Shown: positions 11,805-21,875 of the stretch, piece after piece
How positions within the stretch are numbered: the first letter of the stretch is position 1
Layout: every line of letters begins with the position of its first letter
Assembly: GCA_037074705.1 (NCBI GenBank)
Contig: JAYJMR010000018.1
Span: forward strand, 62,001-126,000
DNA length: 64,000 nt
Direction of reading: 5' to 3'
From: Zhengitettix transpicula
Taxonomy: Eukaryota > Arthropoda > Insecta > Orthoptera > Tetrigidae
The notes under the pieces: generated by a model
Told to the model about the DNA's origin: nothing
Database searches by the model: none
The model's input: the letters and a program-made list of their open reading frames with translations, nothing else
Position numbers and translations under genes: made by a program

Positions 11805-11820
11805 CCCTGCTCCACTCCTC

Positions 11821-12304
11821 CAGTGTAAGTCGCACCAGAAGTCTAGTGTACTTACTACCCAATAACCTTATCGTTTCTCTTCACTTGTTGTGGCATTTTG
11901 CCTCGTTTTGTTGTGACTTTGTACTTTGGCGAATCAGCCAAAAACCACAAAGCTCACGTTTTTCGTTTTTCTTTAAACTTTGTTCCTTGTTTTTTCATTT
12001 CGTCTTGTTCCTTGGCGAATTAGCCAAGGCCGACAAGTCTTTGTCACGTAAGCAACTTGAACTCCAGTGTAAGTCACACTGAAAGTCTAGTGTGCTTATT
12101 ATCCAACAGCCCTATCGTTGCTGTTGACTTGTTGCATTCTGCTTTGCTTGGTTTTATCTTGACTTTGTACTTTGGCGAATCAGCCAAAGATCACAAAGCT
12201 CACGACTTTCGTTTTTACATCAACTTTGTCTATTGATTCTTGTTTCGTCTTGTTCCTTGGCGAATCAGCCAAGGCCGACAAGTCATTGTCGCGTAAGCAA
12301 CTTG
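11821..12304 (+). repeat. 244-bp direct tandem duplication in the element 1 leader
   Basis: Unit 1 (11821-12064) and unit 2 (12065-about 12304) both begin CAGTGTAAGTC, continue through GTCTAGTGT and the paired GGCGAAT hairpins, and end with CGTAAGCAACTTG. They are diverged by many substitutions, so the duplication is old. Elements 2 and 3 have only one GGCGAGTTAGCC hairpin in the equivalent place. Confidence 0.85.
11925..12274 (+). repeat. Four GGCGAAT(C/T)AGCC hairpins in element 1
   Basis: Short hairpins with a constant GAAT(C/T)A loop: 11925-11942 (TTTGGC stem), 12010-12029 (CCTTGGC stem), 12171-12188 (TTTGGC stem) and 12255-12274 (CCTTGGC stem). The outer pair covaries, T-A in two and C-G in two. 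The loop is constant apart from one base, which suggests an RNA or protein binding site. Confidence 0.65.
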
Positions 12305-12328
12305 CTTTACGCTTTACCCTTTTCCGGC

Positions 12329-12471
12329 GAGACCAAAGGCTAATAAAGGCCCTGATTGACAATCAGGAAACGCCGTCTGTCTGTGACAGCTCTATTAGCA
12401 AGTCCTACCTCTCACGTCCCATCGTGGTCTCTGGGCAATTTCGCTAGTTCACTAGCGATAGATAAGAGAGG
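12329..12471 (+). ncRNA. HDV-like ribozyme fold, element 1 (catalytic C replaced)
   Basis: P1 is GAGACCA (12329-12335) with TGGTCTC (12425-12431), 7 bp. P2 is CCTCTC (12408-12413) with GAGAGG (12466-12471). P3 is ACG/CGT around L3 TCCCAT (12417-12422). TGGGCAA after P1 can give P1.1 with the L3 C bases. P4 is TCGCTAG-TTCA-CTAGCGA (12441-12458). J4/2 reads TAGATAA, so the position that is C in elements 2 and 3 is A at 12462. HDV-family ribozymes need that C for catalysis, so this copy is probably inactive or very weak. Predicted cleavage would fall before 12329. J1/2 is expanded to 72 nt and is itself structured. Confidence 0.65.
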
Positions 12472-12480
12472 AGGGCGAAA

Positions 12481-12560
12481 ACCACAAGTGTCGCGTGGGT
12501 GAAACCAGCCCTTCGGGGTCGTACTTGTGGTTGGGGATTTGTCAACCCCAAATCCCTTGA
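12481..12560 (+). other. Structured ORF1-proximal leader, element 1
   Basis: A 9-bp stem ACCACAAGT (12481-12489) with ACTTGTGGT (12523-12531) is followed by a GGGG (12533-12536) / CCCC (12546-12549) hairpin around TGTCAA. The TGTCAACCCCAAATCCCTTG block is the same in all three elements and lies just before ORF1. There is no ATG in it. Confidence 0.6.
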
Positions 12561-12575
12561 ACCCACGTGTCAAAC

Positions 12576-13781
12576 ATGGAAGGGACCGGCCAGTCGGCCA
12601 GCCCCATCATGAATTCGGATGCCAGGGAAGACCCTGGACCAAACATCCAACCGAAAACCTCGTTTGCGGCAATCGCTGCCAGAAATGCTCTGAACCTCAC
12701 GCCTACGAGCAATGTAGGATATGATAGGCGGCGCGCTGTAAAGTGCACCCCTACCATCGGAACGCAAATGATCACGGACGAAATTAAGAAAAGCTTCGCC
12801 AATAGCCTCAGCCGTAATATAGACGCAACAGTAGCCGATATTACGGCTATGAGACAAGTAAATAACGAGATACATGTTGTCCTGGCCTCACCAACGTTAG
12901 TTGATAAATTAATTCGAAAGTCACCATTTTTAGTCGACGAAACAGAATTTAAAGTCACCGCTTTCGTACCCAGAAACACCAAAATATGGATATATAACCC
13001 ATCCATAATGATAGATGCGGCTACCATTAAAGCCAAACTTGCAGAACATTGCGAAATATTGCACGTTGGCGACATAACTGACAATTTCGGGTTCCAGACG
13101 GGGAAAATGTTCGGATACGTGAAAGGGGACAAGATCCCCAGCGCTATATTTATAGGGGCCGTTAAAATCAATATTACTTACCAAGGGATGGAAAGACGGT
13201 GCCGCCTATGCCAGGCGCTGGACCACGTTGCAGGAGCCTGCCCTGAGAGGCAGTGTTTTAATTGCAAAAATAAGGGCCACGTCAGTGAAGACTGCACAAT
13301 GGGGTGCAAATGGTGTGGCTCGGCTGACCACCGTGGGAAAGACTGTCCAGCCAACAAAATTGGGATTGAGTCAACGATAAAATTTCCAGAAATAGCCCGC
13401 CCCGATAAAAAGCAGAAAAATAAACTACAAATCCCCGCCAATGAGAGGGACGAAGTTGACCCGATGGAGACAGACAAAACCACCACTACCGCCAAAGAAG
13501 ATGAGAATGGACAAATACTAGAGGAATTGATCGCGGAATTTAAAACACCAACAGCGCCACCAGCCAAGGAGAGAAAAAACGCAAATCCTCCTGAGGAAAT
13601 GGAAACACAAACAAACATAGTGAGTGACAGCTCCTCGGACGAGAAAGGAAGCGAATCTCAGCCCAAAAGGAAAAGGAGAACGAAAGCTGCGGTAAAAGCA
13701 AAAGCCCCGGCAGCACCACAGGACATAAGCAAAAAGCTGAAAAGCGCTGGCCCATCAATGCCAATAATAGAAGACCAATAA
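12576..13781 (+). CDS. Element 1 ORF1: Gag-like zinc-knuckle RNA-binding protein
   Basis: A 401-aa protein likely to bind element RNA and form the ribonucleoprotein. Three consecutive CX2CX4HX4C knuckles lie at about residues 209-222, 227-240 and 244-257. The tail is acidic then strongly basic (KRKRRTKAAVKAK), a possible nuclear signal. A conserved central block (FAAIAARN, KIWIYNPSIMI, FGFQTGKMFGYVKG, INITYQGMERRCRLC) is shared with elements 2 and 3 and has no domain I can name. I chose the ATG at 12576. The frame can be opened 9 nt further, but only at a GTG, and an in-frame TGA lies just before. It is the first ATG of the transcript. The stop overlaps the ORF2 start (TAATG). Confidence 0.9.
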   Translation: MEGTGQSASPIMNSDAREDPGPNIQPKTSFAAIAARNALNLTPTSNVGYDRRRAVKCTPTIGTQMITDEIKKSFANSLSRNIDATVADITAMRQVNNEIHVVLASPTLVDKLIRKSPFLVDETEFKVTAFVPRNTKIWIYNPSIMIDAATIKAKLAEHCEILHVGDITDNFGFQTGKMFGYVKGDKIPSAIFIGAVKINITYQGMERRCRLCQALDHVAGACPERQCFNCKNKGHVSEDCTMGCKWCGSADHRGKDCPANKIGIESTIKFPEIARPDKKQKNKLQIPANERDEVDPMETDKTTTTAKEDENGQILEELIAEFKTPTAPPAKERKNANPPEEMETQTNIVSDSSSDEKGSESQPKRKRRTKAAVKAKAPAAPQDISKKLKSAGPSMPIIEDQ

Positions 13782-16700
13782 TGGCAGAACACAACATAGA
13801 AGAAATCACGAAAACTTTCTACGAAAGTACAAACTCAATCGCCCGCATAGATGACATCTTACTTATCAGATTTCCGCCCCTAAACCACGCTGAATGCACG
13901 GAGGACGGCTGCCAGCGTGCATTTAAGGCCGCCAATTGGGCCACGACTAAACAGTCATTAAAAAGACACTTAAACAGAGAGCATAACGTTATGACCACAA
14001 AAGACGTTAACATATGCAAGACGTGTGGGAAACAACTTGGACTTAGGCCCACAGCACATGCGTGTCCAGACGCAGTACAGGACACGAGCACCACACAAGG
14101 AAATCCAACACCACTTGAGACAGCAGAATTCCTATGTGATAGATGCCCGCAGTCATTTACCACAAAGAGAGGCCTGCAGAATCATATTGCCGCCCACGCC
14201 ATGCGATCCCTCACGGAAAGCCGCCAGTCCCACAACCCGCTGCCGACTCACCAGCCACCCCCAGCCCATCACAAGGCCTCCCTTCAAGCGGAGGAACCTA
14301 ACCCTGAGCCAGCCCCGCCTGACAGTGGAGACGACGATGACGAGGAAGAAGAATTAAGCCAAGTCCAATCATACCGAAGAATACTTAGAACTCTACTATC
14401 AGAGGACGCAAGCAACGAAAAATGGTCACTATTCTCGGACGTCCTGGAATCAGTGACCAAAAAAGTACAAGAGGCTGTAAACCTACCGCAGCCCACAAAC
14501 ACGCCAAGGAAAGTGAGACAAGCAGACATAACCGACTGCGAGTTCATCCAAAAATTATACAGGCGAAACAGACGCCGAGCAGTCAGACTCATCCTGGAAG
14601 GCGAAGGCCAGAAATGCCCCCTAGAGGCCGAAACAGTTAAGAGGCATTTTAGCGAAACATGGAGCCGGACGTCATGTGACAGCGAGATATTCGCCGACGA
14701 ACACCCACAGCCGCGAAGCCCGGTAATGACAGGAGGATTTTCAGCCAAAGAAGTGGAAAATAAACTGAAACGATGCGAAAACACCGCCCCAGGAGATGAC
14801 AGGCTGTCATACAGCCATTGGCGATCGGTCGACCCAGAGGGCAAACTCCTGGCAATAATATTTAACATCTGCGCGAAATACAGGAAAATCCCGCAAGCCT
14901 GGAAATCGGCCAGGACTGTACTAATTCACAAAAACGGAAATCCTAACGAAGTCACTAACTACAGGCCTATCTCGCTGCTAAGAACTGTATATAAATTATA
15001 CGCGGGCCTATTAACCAACAGAATCAAAGCCTGGGTCACGAAGCACGCGGTCCTCTCACATTCGCAGAAAGGGTTCCTCCCGTACGACGGCGTGTTTGAA
15101 CATCATTATGCCCTAACCAACTACCTGGAAACAGCAAAGAGAACACATTCAGACATCTGCATTGCATGGTTAGACATATGCAATGCATTCGGCACCATCC
15201 CCCATGAGGCGATCACTGCTGCTCTTCGGCACGGGCACGCGGGAGAAGAAATCACGGCGATAATTAACGACATTTATACAGACAGCACAACCACCATAGT
15301 CCTCGAAGACGGCGAAACGGAACCCATACCTGTCCAATCAGGGGTGAGGCAGGGGTGCCCTCTGAGCGGAATGCTCTTTAACCTAGCGGTAAACCCGCTC
15401 CTACAAAAGGCCGAACAAGATCAAAATGCGGCGGCACACGCCGTTCTAGCGTTTGCAGACGACATCTGCCTAATTGCCAAAGACCCCTGCACACTCCAAA
15501 ACCGGATAAACACAATAACAACAGCGGCAAAAACAATAAATCTAAAGTTTAACGCCCACAAATGCAAAGCAATGCACTTCAGCGGAACTAGCCCAGTAGG
15601 CTGTCGGGCGACGAATTTCACACTGGAAGGAGAAAACATAAGCACAGTCAACTCCCATGAACCAGTCACCTTCCTTGGAAAACCCTTTGGGCACAACATT
15701 ATATCCGACTGGTCGACACTGCGGAATTACATAGAAACGGCAGAGGCGATTCTAACATCCAGCCTCGCCCCATGGCAACGTCTCGACGCCATAAAATCGT
15801 TCTTTTTCCCCATAACCCAATTCGCCCTGAGGACTGGCGCATTAACAAAGGGCGATTGGAAAAAACTAGATAACCACATACGCCCTCTGATAAAACGCAC
15901 GTTAAACGTTCCATCCCGCGCCTCAAATCACTACATCTACGGGTCTAGGCAATCCGGCTGCCTGGGAATTCCAGAGTCCGGAATTGATTGTGACATAATG
16001 GCGGTCGACGGGGCCTACAAGCTCTTAACATCCCCCGACCCCGTCATTAGGTCACTGGCAATCGAAGACCTCAAGAACACAATAAAAGACAGAACGGGGC
16101 AAGATGCAAGCGACCGGACAACAGACTCGTACTTGAACGGAGCACAAGACGGAATATTCAGGGATACAACGAACAAAAGAAAAAACACATGGACCCGGGC
16201 GAGAACGGCAACTAGGTTCCTCAAATGTGAATGGGCAACCGGACCTGACATTCGGATCACGATAGAAAACATCGTCCTCTACAGCAGACACAGGAACCTA
16301 GTTTGCCGGACCCTCCGGAATGCACACCAAGCGCGACATATAAGAACTCTACATGAGGCCCCACACCAGGGGAAAGTGTGCGAAACCATCGCTCTTAGCC
16401 GCACGAGCAGCCACTTTCTCCTAACAGGCAGATACACCAGGTTCGCCGACTGGCGCTTTATTCACCGGGCGAGGCTAGGACTTGTCCCACTAAACGGATA
16501 CCGGTTTAACGAAGGCCCAAAGACATGCCGGCGCTGTAATATTAGGGATGAAACACTACCGCACGTAACGAACCACTGCCCGGCGCATAACAGAGCTATC
16601 CTCCTGCGACACAACGCCATAGTGGAAAGGATCAAAGCAGCAGCAACCGGTAAAATCCGGTTAATCGCTGAAAATAGACCGGTGGCTGAAGGCAGCCTAT

Positions 16701-17041
16701 TACGACCTGACCTCCTTCTAGTTAAACAGCGAACGGCGTTCATCGTAGACGTCACGATTGTGTTTGAAAACCACCCAAGCGCTTTCGATGACGCAAGGGC
16801 ACGGAAGGAGGAAAGGTACAAGGACCTCAAACAAAGCCTCGGCAGAACCTATGACAAGGTGGAAATAATCCCCTTTATTGTTGGTGCGCTAGGGTCATGG
16901 GACCCGAAAAATGACACGTTCCTGCGAGAGCTATGCTCCAGGAAATACGGAAAACTATTGTCTATTCTATGTGTGTCAGACTGCATACGTTGGTCAAGAG
17001 ACATATACGCCGAACACCTGTCGGGCGTTCGGCAATACTGA
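13781..17041 (+). CDS. Element 1 ORF2: reverse transcriptase with restriction-like endonuclease
   Basis: A 1086-aa retrotransposon polymerase. N-terminal zinc fingers are C39/C44 with paired H near 63-68, a CX2C...HXC finger near 78-95, and a CX2CX12HX3H finger near 119-139. These should bind target DNA. RT motifs are NYRPISLLRTVYKLY near 395, WLDICNAFGTIPH with D465, SGVRQGCPLSG, and FADD with D560 and D561. A CX2CX8HX4C motif (C916, C919, H928, C933) precedes the RLE core RPD (D977), then 12 residues, then D990 in VDVT. This is the order found in R2, NeSL and related RLE elements. No apurinic-type endonuclease, RNase H or Ulp1 protease was seen. All key residues are present and the frame is uninterrupted. 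Confidence 0.95.
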   Translation: MAEHNIEEITKTFYESTNSIARIDDILLIRFPPLNHAECTEDGCQRAFKAANWATTKQSLKRHLNREHNVMTTKDVNICKTCGKQLGLRPTAHACPDAVQDTSTTQGNPTPLETAEFLCDRCPQSFTTKRGLQNHIAAHAMRSLTESRQSHNPLPTHQPPPAHHKASLQAEEPNPEPAPPDSGDDDDEEEELSQVQSYRRILRTLLSEDASNEKWSLFSDVLESVTKKVQEAVNLPQPTNTPRKVRQADITDCEFIQKLYRRNRRRAVRLILEGEGQKCPLEAETVKRHFSETWSRTSCDSEIFADEHPQPRSPVMTGGFSAKEVENKLKRCENTAPGDDRLSYSHWRSVDPEGKLLAIIFNICAKYRKIPQAWKSARTVLIHKNGNPNEVTNYRPISLLRTVYKLYAGLLTNRIKAWVTKHAVLSHSQKGFLPYDGVFEHHYALTNYLETAKRTHSDICIAWLDICNAFGTIPHEAITAALRHGHAGEEITAIINDIYTDSTTTIVLEDGETEPIPVQSGVRQGCPLSGMLFNLAVNPLLQKAEQDQNAAAHAVLAFADDICLIAKDPCTLQNRINTITTAAKTINLKFNAHKCKAMHFSGTSPVGCRATNFTLEGENISTVNSHEPVTFLGKPFGHNIISDWSTLRNYIETAEAILTSSLAPWQRLDAIKSFFFPITQFALRTGALTKGDWKKLDNHIRPLIKRTLNVPSRASNHYIYGSRQSGCLGIPESGIDCDIMAVDGAYKLLTSPDPVIRSLAIEDLKNTIKDRTGQDASDRTTDSYLNGAQDGIFRDTTNKRKNTWTRARTATRFLKCEWATGPDIRITIENIVLYSRHRNLVCRTLRNAHQARHIRTLHEAPHQGKVCETIALSRTSSHFLLTGRYTRFADWRFIHRARLGLVPLNGYRFNEGPKTCRRCNIRDETLPHVTNHCPAHNRAILLRHNAIVERIKAAATGKIRLIAENRPVAEGSLLRPDLLLVKQRTAFIVDVTIVFENHPSAFDDARARKEERYKDLKQSLGRTYDKVEIIPFIVGALGSWDPKNDTFLRELCSRKYGKLLSILCVSDCIRWSRDIYAEHLSGVRQY

Positions 17042-17170
17042 CAGAGGCATCACTGTCCTTAAAATTTTACTATTACGATTTTAACTGTAGTATTAGTTTG
17101 TAGTAGAAGCTGAAGAACATACCGATTGATAGTTTTAAGCCTGTTCATTAACATATTTTATAACCTGTTG
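17042..17170 (+). other. Element 1 3' UTR
   Basis: 129 nt, AT-rich, ending AACCTGTTG directly against U2 TATCTG. There is no poly(A) and no simple repeat. The 3' end presumably carries the structure recognised by ORF2 for target-primed reverse transcription. It shares only the terminal GTTG with elements 2 and 3. Confidence 0.75.
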
Positions 17171-17322
17171 TATCTGTTCTTATCAGCTTAATATCTGATA
17201 CGTGGTGCATCGCACCACCAGAATATTAAACTCATTTTTGGAAAATGACGGAGTGTTAGGAGCTTGCTCCACATCTGTCACGGGTTGGCCCGGCTTTGCA
17301 GTATCGCCGGGATCGGCCCACC
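17171..17322 (+). pseudogene. U2: U2 snRNA copy 8, 3' fragment
   Basis: The last 152 nt of U2 (nt 38-189), from TATCTGTTC to CCCACC, unchanged. Together with 11438-11474 it makes exactly 189 nt. The spacer continues normally after it. Confidence 0.97.
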
Positions 17323-18713
17323 TTATTGAAATTCAAACAAAGAAAGAAGTTTAACATTCTGACGTATCAAATATTGAGTTGGAAGGCAGGTAAATTTTGA
17401 AATAACTGCGATTTCGCATCCAGTACAGGATTCACCTCTCTCGGCAATCATCTTCTCGCAGGCAGGACCGGGCACCAGCGAGTACAAGTAATTTTCCGGG
17501 AGAAGCCGTTGTCCGTGGCCACCAGCTGGACCACGCTCCCTATATATCTTTTGTATTTCGCGAACGTCGTCGTCGCCGCCGCACGCACGCACGCAAGTAC
17601 GATAGGATAACGCGCCTTTTACGAATATGTATCTGATACATATGTATTCAAAACATCGTACTTTTTTCCGCTCATTTCTTTCGGCTCAAAGGAAGTGTAA
17701 TTAATATTCGTTGTTGACGGAAACTGCGTAGCTATATTGAAAACAGGGGTTCGTTGCCGTTAAAGCCTCTTTTAATTCTGTCACTTTCCCATAAATCTAT
17801 CTCGGTTTTATTATAATTTAGACGTAAAATACCGACGTCTGGATTTCGATATACATTTATAAACAATGTATGCAATATACGTTTATTCCACCTAGCAGAG
17901 CGCCTCTTGGGCGGCCATCGCAAAACACGACTGCCCGTTGTAATCTACGAACGTCTTCCTCGCCGCCGCACGCACGCAGCATAGCTGTTGCAAGCGAACA
18001 TTAGTAAAAACTTACAAATTAATATTCCGCGGATCGAATTATTTTATAATTTTAATTTCTTCTCAACTAAACTTTCTTTACATGTATATATTAAAAAAAA
18101 TTTTTTTTTTTTTTTTTTTTTTTTCCCACCATTTTTTTACTTCTATATATATATTTAAATAAATAAATATATATTTAAAAAATGGGGAAAATTTTTAAAT
18201 GTCGCGTACATGTGAGCGCGTACTGTTTAAAGACAAATATTAACTTTGTTTACAAAGACCGCGTAACAATGGAAACGTCAACGTGAAAAAATTGTAACCG
18301 TTATCAATTCCACTTAATTCGCACCGAACTCTGACTGTCTATTTGTTTCTTAGACAACGTCATTTCTTTTTTGCTCAATTTGACGGAACTCGTGTGTTTA
18401 CGTGAGGAATTTAATTTTTTTCTCTTACATTTACGTATCACCCTGCAGCGAGTGCAGGTAAGTGCCGCTAGGTGGGGACGTACTGTAACAATAAAACTGT
18501 TGATACATTTCAAATATTTTTATCTTTGAAGCCAATTGTTTCCTTTCCCGCGATATTTAAGCATTCGACGGTTGACCTCACTTTCCGATCAGGATTTCAG
18601 GCGTTTCGCGGGGACCGCGTGTTTCGACGTATTGCCGCAGAAACATTTAACAATGCTCCCCGTTGATTACAATGGTGTCCGGAATAAAAGACCGTCCCGA
18701 TCGAGGAATCTTT

Positions 18714-18902
18714 ATCGCTTCTCGGCCTTTTGGCTAAGATCAAAGTGTAGTATCTGTTCTTATCAGCTTAATATCTGATACGTGGTGCATCGCACCACCA
18801 GAATATTAAACTCATTTTTGGAAAATGACGGAGTGTTAGGAGCTTGCTCCACATCTGTCACGGGTTGGCCCGGCTTTGCAGTATCGCCGGGATCGGCCCA
18901 CC
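18714..18902 (+). ncRNA. U2: U2 snRNA gene, copy 9
   Basis: Complete 189-nt copy, the first intact gene after element 1. No difference from copy 1 seen by eye. Confidence 0.97.
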
Positions 18903-20294
18903 TTATTGAAATTCAAACAAAGAAAGAAGTTTAACATTCTGACGTATCAAATATTGAGTTGGAAGGCAGGTAAATTTTGAAATAACTGCGATTTCGCATC
19001 CAGTACAGGATTCACCTCTCTCGGCAATCATCTTCTCGCAGGCAGGACCGGGCACCAGCGAGTACAAGTAATTTTCCGGGAGAAGCCGTTGTCCGTGGCC
19101 ACCAGCTGGACCACGCTCCCTATATATCTTTTGTATTTCGCGAACGTCGTCGTCGCCGCCGCACGCACGCACGCAAGTACGATAGGATAACGCGCCTTTT
19201 ACGAATATGTATCTGATACATATGTATTCAAAACATCGTACTTTTTTCCGCTCATTTCTTTCGGCTCAAAGGAAGTGTAATTAATATTCGTTGTTGACGG
19301 AAACTGCGTAGCTATATTGAAAACAGGGGTTCGTTGCCGTTAAAGCCTCTTTTAATTCTGTCACTTTCCCATAAATCTATCTCGGTTTTATTATAATTTA
19401 GACGTAAAATACCGACGTCTGGATTTCGATATACATTTATAAACAATGTATGCAATATACGTTTATTCCACCTAGCAGAGCGCCTCTTGGGCGGCCATCG
19501 CAAAACACGACTGCCCGTTGTAATCTACGAACGTCTTCCTCGCCGCCGCACGCACGCAGCATAGCTGTTGCAAGCGAACATTAGTAAAAACTTACAAATT
19601 AATATTCCGCGGATCGAATTATTTTATAATTTTAATTTCTTCTCAACTAAACTTTCTTTACATGTATATATTAAAAAAAATTTTTTTTTTTTTTTTTTTT
19701 TTTTTCCCACCATTTTTTTACTTCTATATATATATTTAAATAAATAAATATATATTTAAAAAATGGGGAAAATTTTTAAATGTCGCGTACATGTGAGCGC
19801 GTACTGTTTAAAGACAAATATTAACTTTGTTTACAAAGACCGCGTAACAATGGAAACGTCAACGTGAAAAAATTGTAACCGTTATCAATTCCACTTAATT
19901 CGCACCGAACTCTGACTGTCTATTTGTTTCTTAGACAACGTCATTTCTTTTTTGCTCAATTTGACGGAACTCGTGTGTTTACGTGAGGAATTTAATTTTT
20001 TTCTCTTACATTTACGTATCACCCTGCAGCGAGTGCAGGTAAGTGCCGCTAGGTGGGGACGTACTGTAACAATAAAACTGTTGATACATTTCAAATATTT
20101 TTATCTTTGAAGCCAATTGTTTCCTTTCCCGCGATATTTAAGCATTCGACGGTTGACCTCACTTTCCGATCAGGATTTCAGGCGTTTCGCGGGGACCGCG
20201 TGTTTCGACGTATTGCCGCAGAAACATTTAACAATGCTCCCCGTTGATTACAATGGTGTCCGGAATAAAAGACCGTCCCGATCGAGGAATCTTT

Positions 20295-20483
20295 ATCGCT
20301 TCTCGGCCTTTTGGCTAAGATCAAAGTGTAGTATCTGTTCTTATCAGCTTAATATCTGATACGTGGTGCATCGCACCACCAGAATATTAAACTCATTTTT
20401 GGAAAATGACGGAGTGTTAGGAGCTTGCTCCACATCTGTCACGGGTTGGCCCGGCTTTGCAGTATCGCCGGGATCGGCCCACC
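20295..20483 (+). ncRNA. U2: U2 snRNA gene, copy 10
   Basis: Complete 189-nt copy, 1581 bp after the previous start. Its downstream spacer has a private C to T change at 20637. Confidence 0.97.
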
Positions 20484-21875
20484 TTATTGAAATTCAAACA
20501 AAGAAAGAAGTTTAACATTCTGACGTATCAAATATTGAGTTGGAAGGCAGGTAAATTTTGAAATAACTGCGATTTCGCATCCAGTACAGGATTCACCTCT
20601 CTCGGCAATCATCTTCTCGCAGGCAGGACCGGGCACTAGCGAGTACAAGTAATTTTCCGGGAGAAGCCGTTGTCCGTGGCCACCAGCTGGACCACGCTCC
20701 CTATATATCTTTTGTATTTCGCGAACGTCGTCGTCGCCGCCGCACGCACGCACGCAAGTACGATAGGATAACGCGCCTTTTACGAATATGTATCTGATAC
20801 ATATGTATTCAAAACATCGTACTTTTTTCCGCTCATTTCTTTCGGCTCAAAGGAAGTGTAATTAATATTCGTTGTTGACGGAAACTGCGTAGCTATATTG
20901 AAAACAGGGGTTCGTTGCCGTTAAAGCCTCTTTTAATTCTGTCACTTTCCCATAAATCTATCTCGGTTTTATTATAATTTAGACGTAAAATACCGACGTC
21001 TGGATTTCGATATACATTTATAAACAATGTATGCAATATACGTTTATTCCACCTAGCAGAGCGCCTCTTGGGCGGCCATCGCAAAACACGACTGCCCGTT
21101 GTAATCTACGAACGTCTTCCTCGCCGCCGCACGCACGCAGCATAGCTGTTGCAAGCGAACATTAGTAAAAACTTACAAATTAATATTCCGCGGATCGAAT
21201 TATTTTATAATTTTAATTTCTTCTCAACTAAACTTTCTTTACATGTATATATTAAAAAAAATTTTTTTTTTTTTTTTTTTTTTTTTCCCACCATTTTTTT
21301 ACTTCTATATATATATTTAAATAAATAAATATATATTTAAAAAATGGGGAAAATTTTTAAATGTCGCGTACATGTGAGCGCGTACTGTTTAAAGACAAAT
21401 ATTAACTTTGTTTACAAAGACCGCGTAACAATGGAAACGTCAACGTGAAAAAATTGTAACCGTTATCAATTCCACTTAATTCGCACCGAACTCTGACTGT
21501 CTATTTGTTTCTTAGACAACGTCATTTCTTTTTTGCTCAATTTGACGGAACTCGTGTGTTTACGTGAGGAATTTAATTTTTTTCTCTTACATTTACGTAT
21601 CACCCTGCAGCGAGTGCAGGTAAGTGCCGCTAGGTGGGGACGTACTGTAACAATAAAACTGTTGATACATTTCAAATATTTTTATCTTTGAAGCCAATTG
21701 TTTCCTTTCCCGCGATATTTAAGCATTCGACGGTTGACCTCACTTTCCGATCAGGATTTCAGGCGTTTCGCGGGGACCGCGTGTTTCGACGTATTGCCGC
21801 AGAAACATTTAACAATGCTCCCCGTTGATTACAATGGTGTCCGGAATAAAAGACCGTCCCGATCGAGGAATCTTT

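Larger units (their letters stand above)
11475..17170 (+). mobile_element. Element 1: full-length U2-specific RLE non-LTR retrotransposon (Utopia-like), family A
   Basis: A 5696-bp insertion in U2 sense orientation, with a 1.1-kb leader, two intact ORFs joined by TAATG, a 129-nt 3' UTR and no poly(A). The flanking U2 parts add up to exactly 189 nt, so no target bases were lost and at most one T was duplicated. The restriction-like endonuclease, upstream zinc fingers and U2 target fit the Utopia lineage (NeSL clade, reported from wasps among others). The lineage name rests on recalled literature and target site, not on a search. Its GC content is visibly higher than that of elements 2 and 3 and the spacer. 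Over an 86-residue RT segment it is about 65 % identical to element 2 (56 of 86 by hand count), so it is a separate family. Confidence 0.92.

Noticed and set aside
12567..12575. Longer start for element 1 ORF1 nine bases upstream.
   Set aside because: The codon there is GTG. The first ATG is at 12576 and an in-frame TGA lies a few codons upstream.
13781..17041. Ulp1-type cysteine protease, archaeal-type RNase H or APE endonuclease domain in ORF2.
   Set aside because: Looked for because NeSL/Utopia relatives can carry a protease or RNase H. The regions before and after the RT show only zinc fingers, CCHC and RLE motifs.
17042..17170. Poly(A) tail or polyadenylation-type 3' end of the elements.
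   Set aside because: All three end in GTTG or GTTGA directly at the U2 junction. No A-run is present.
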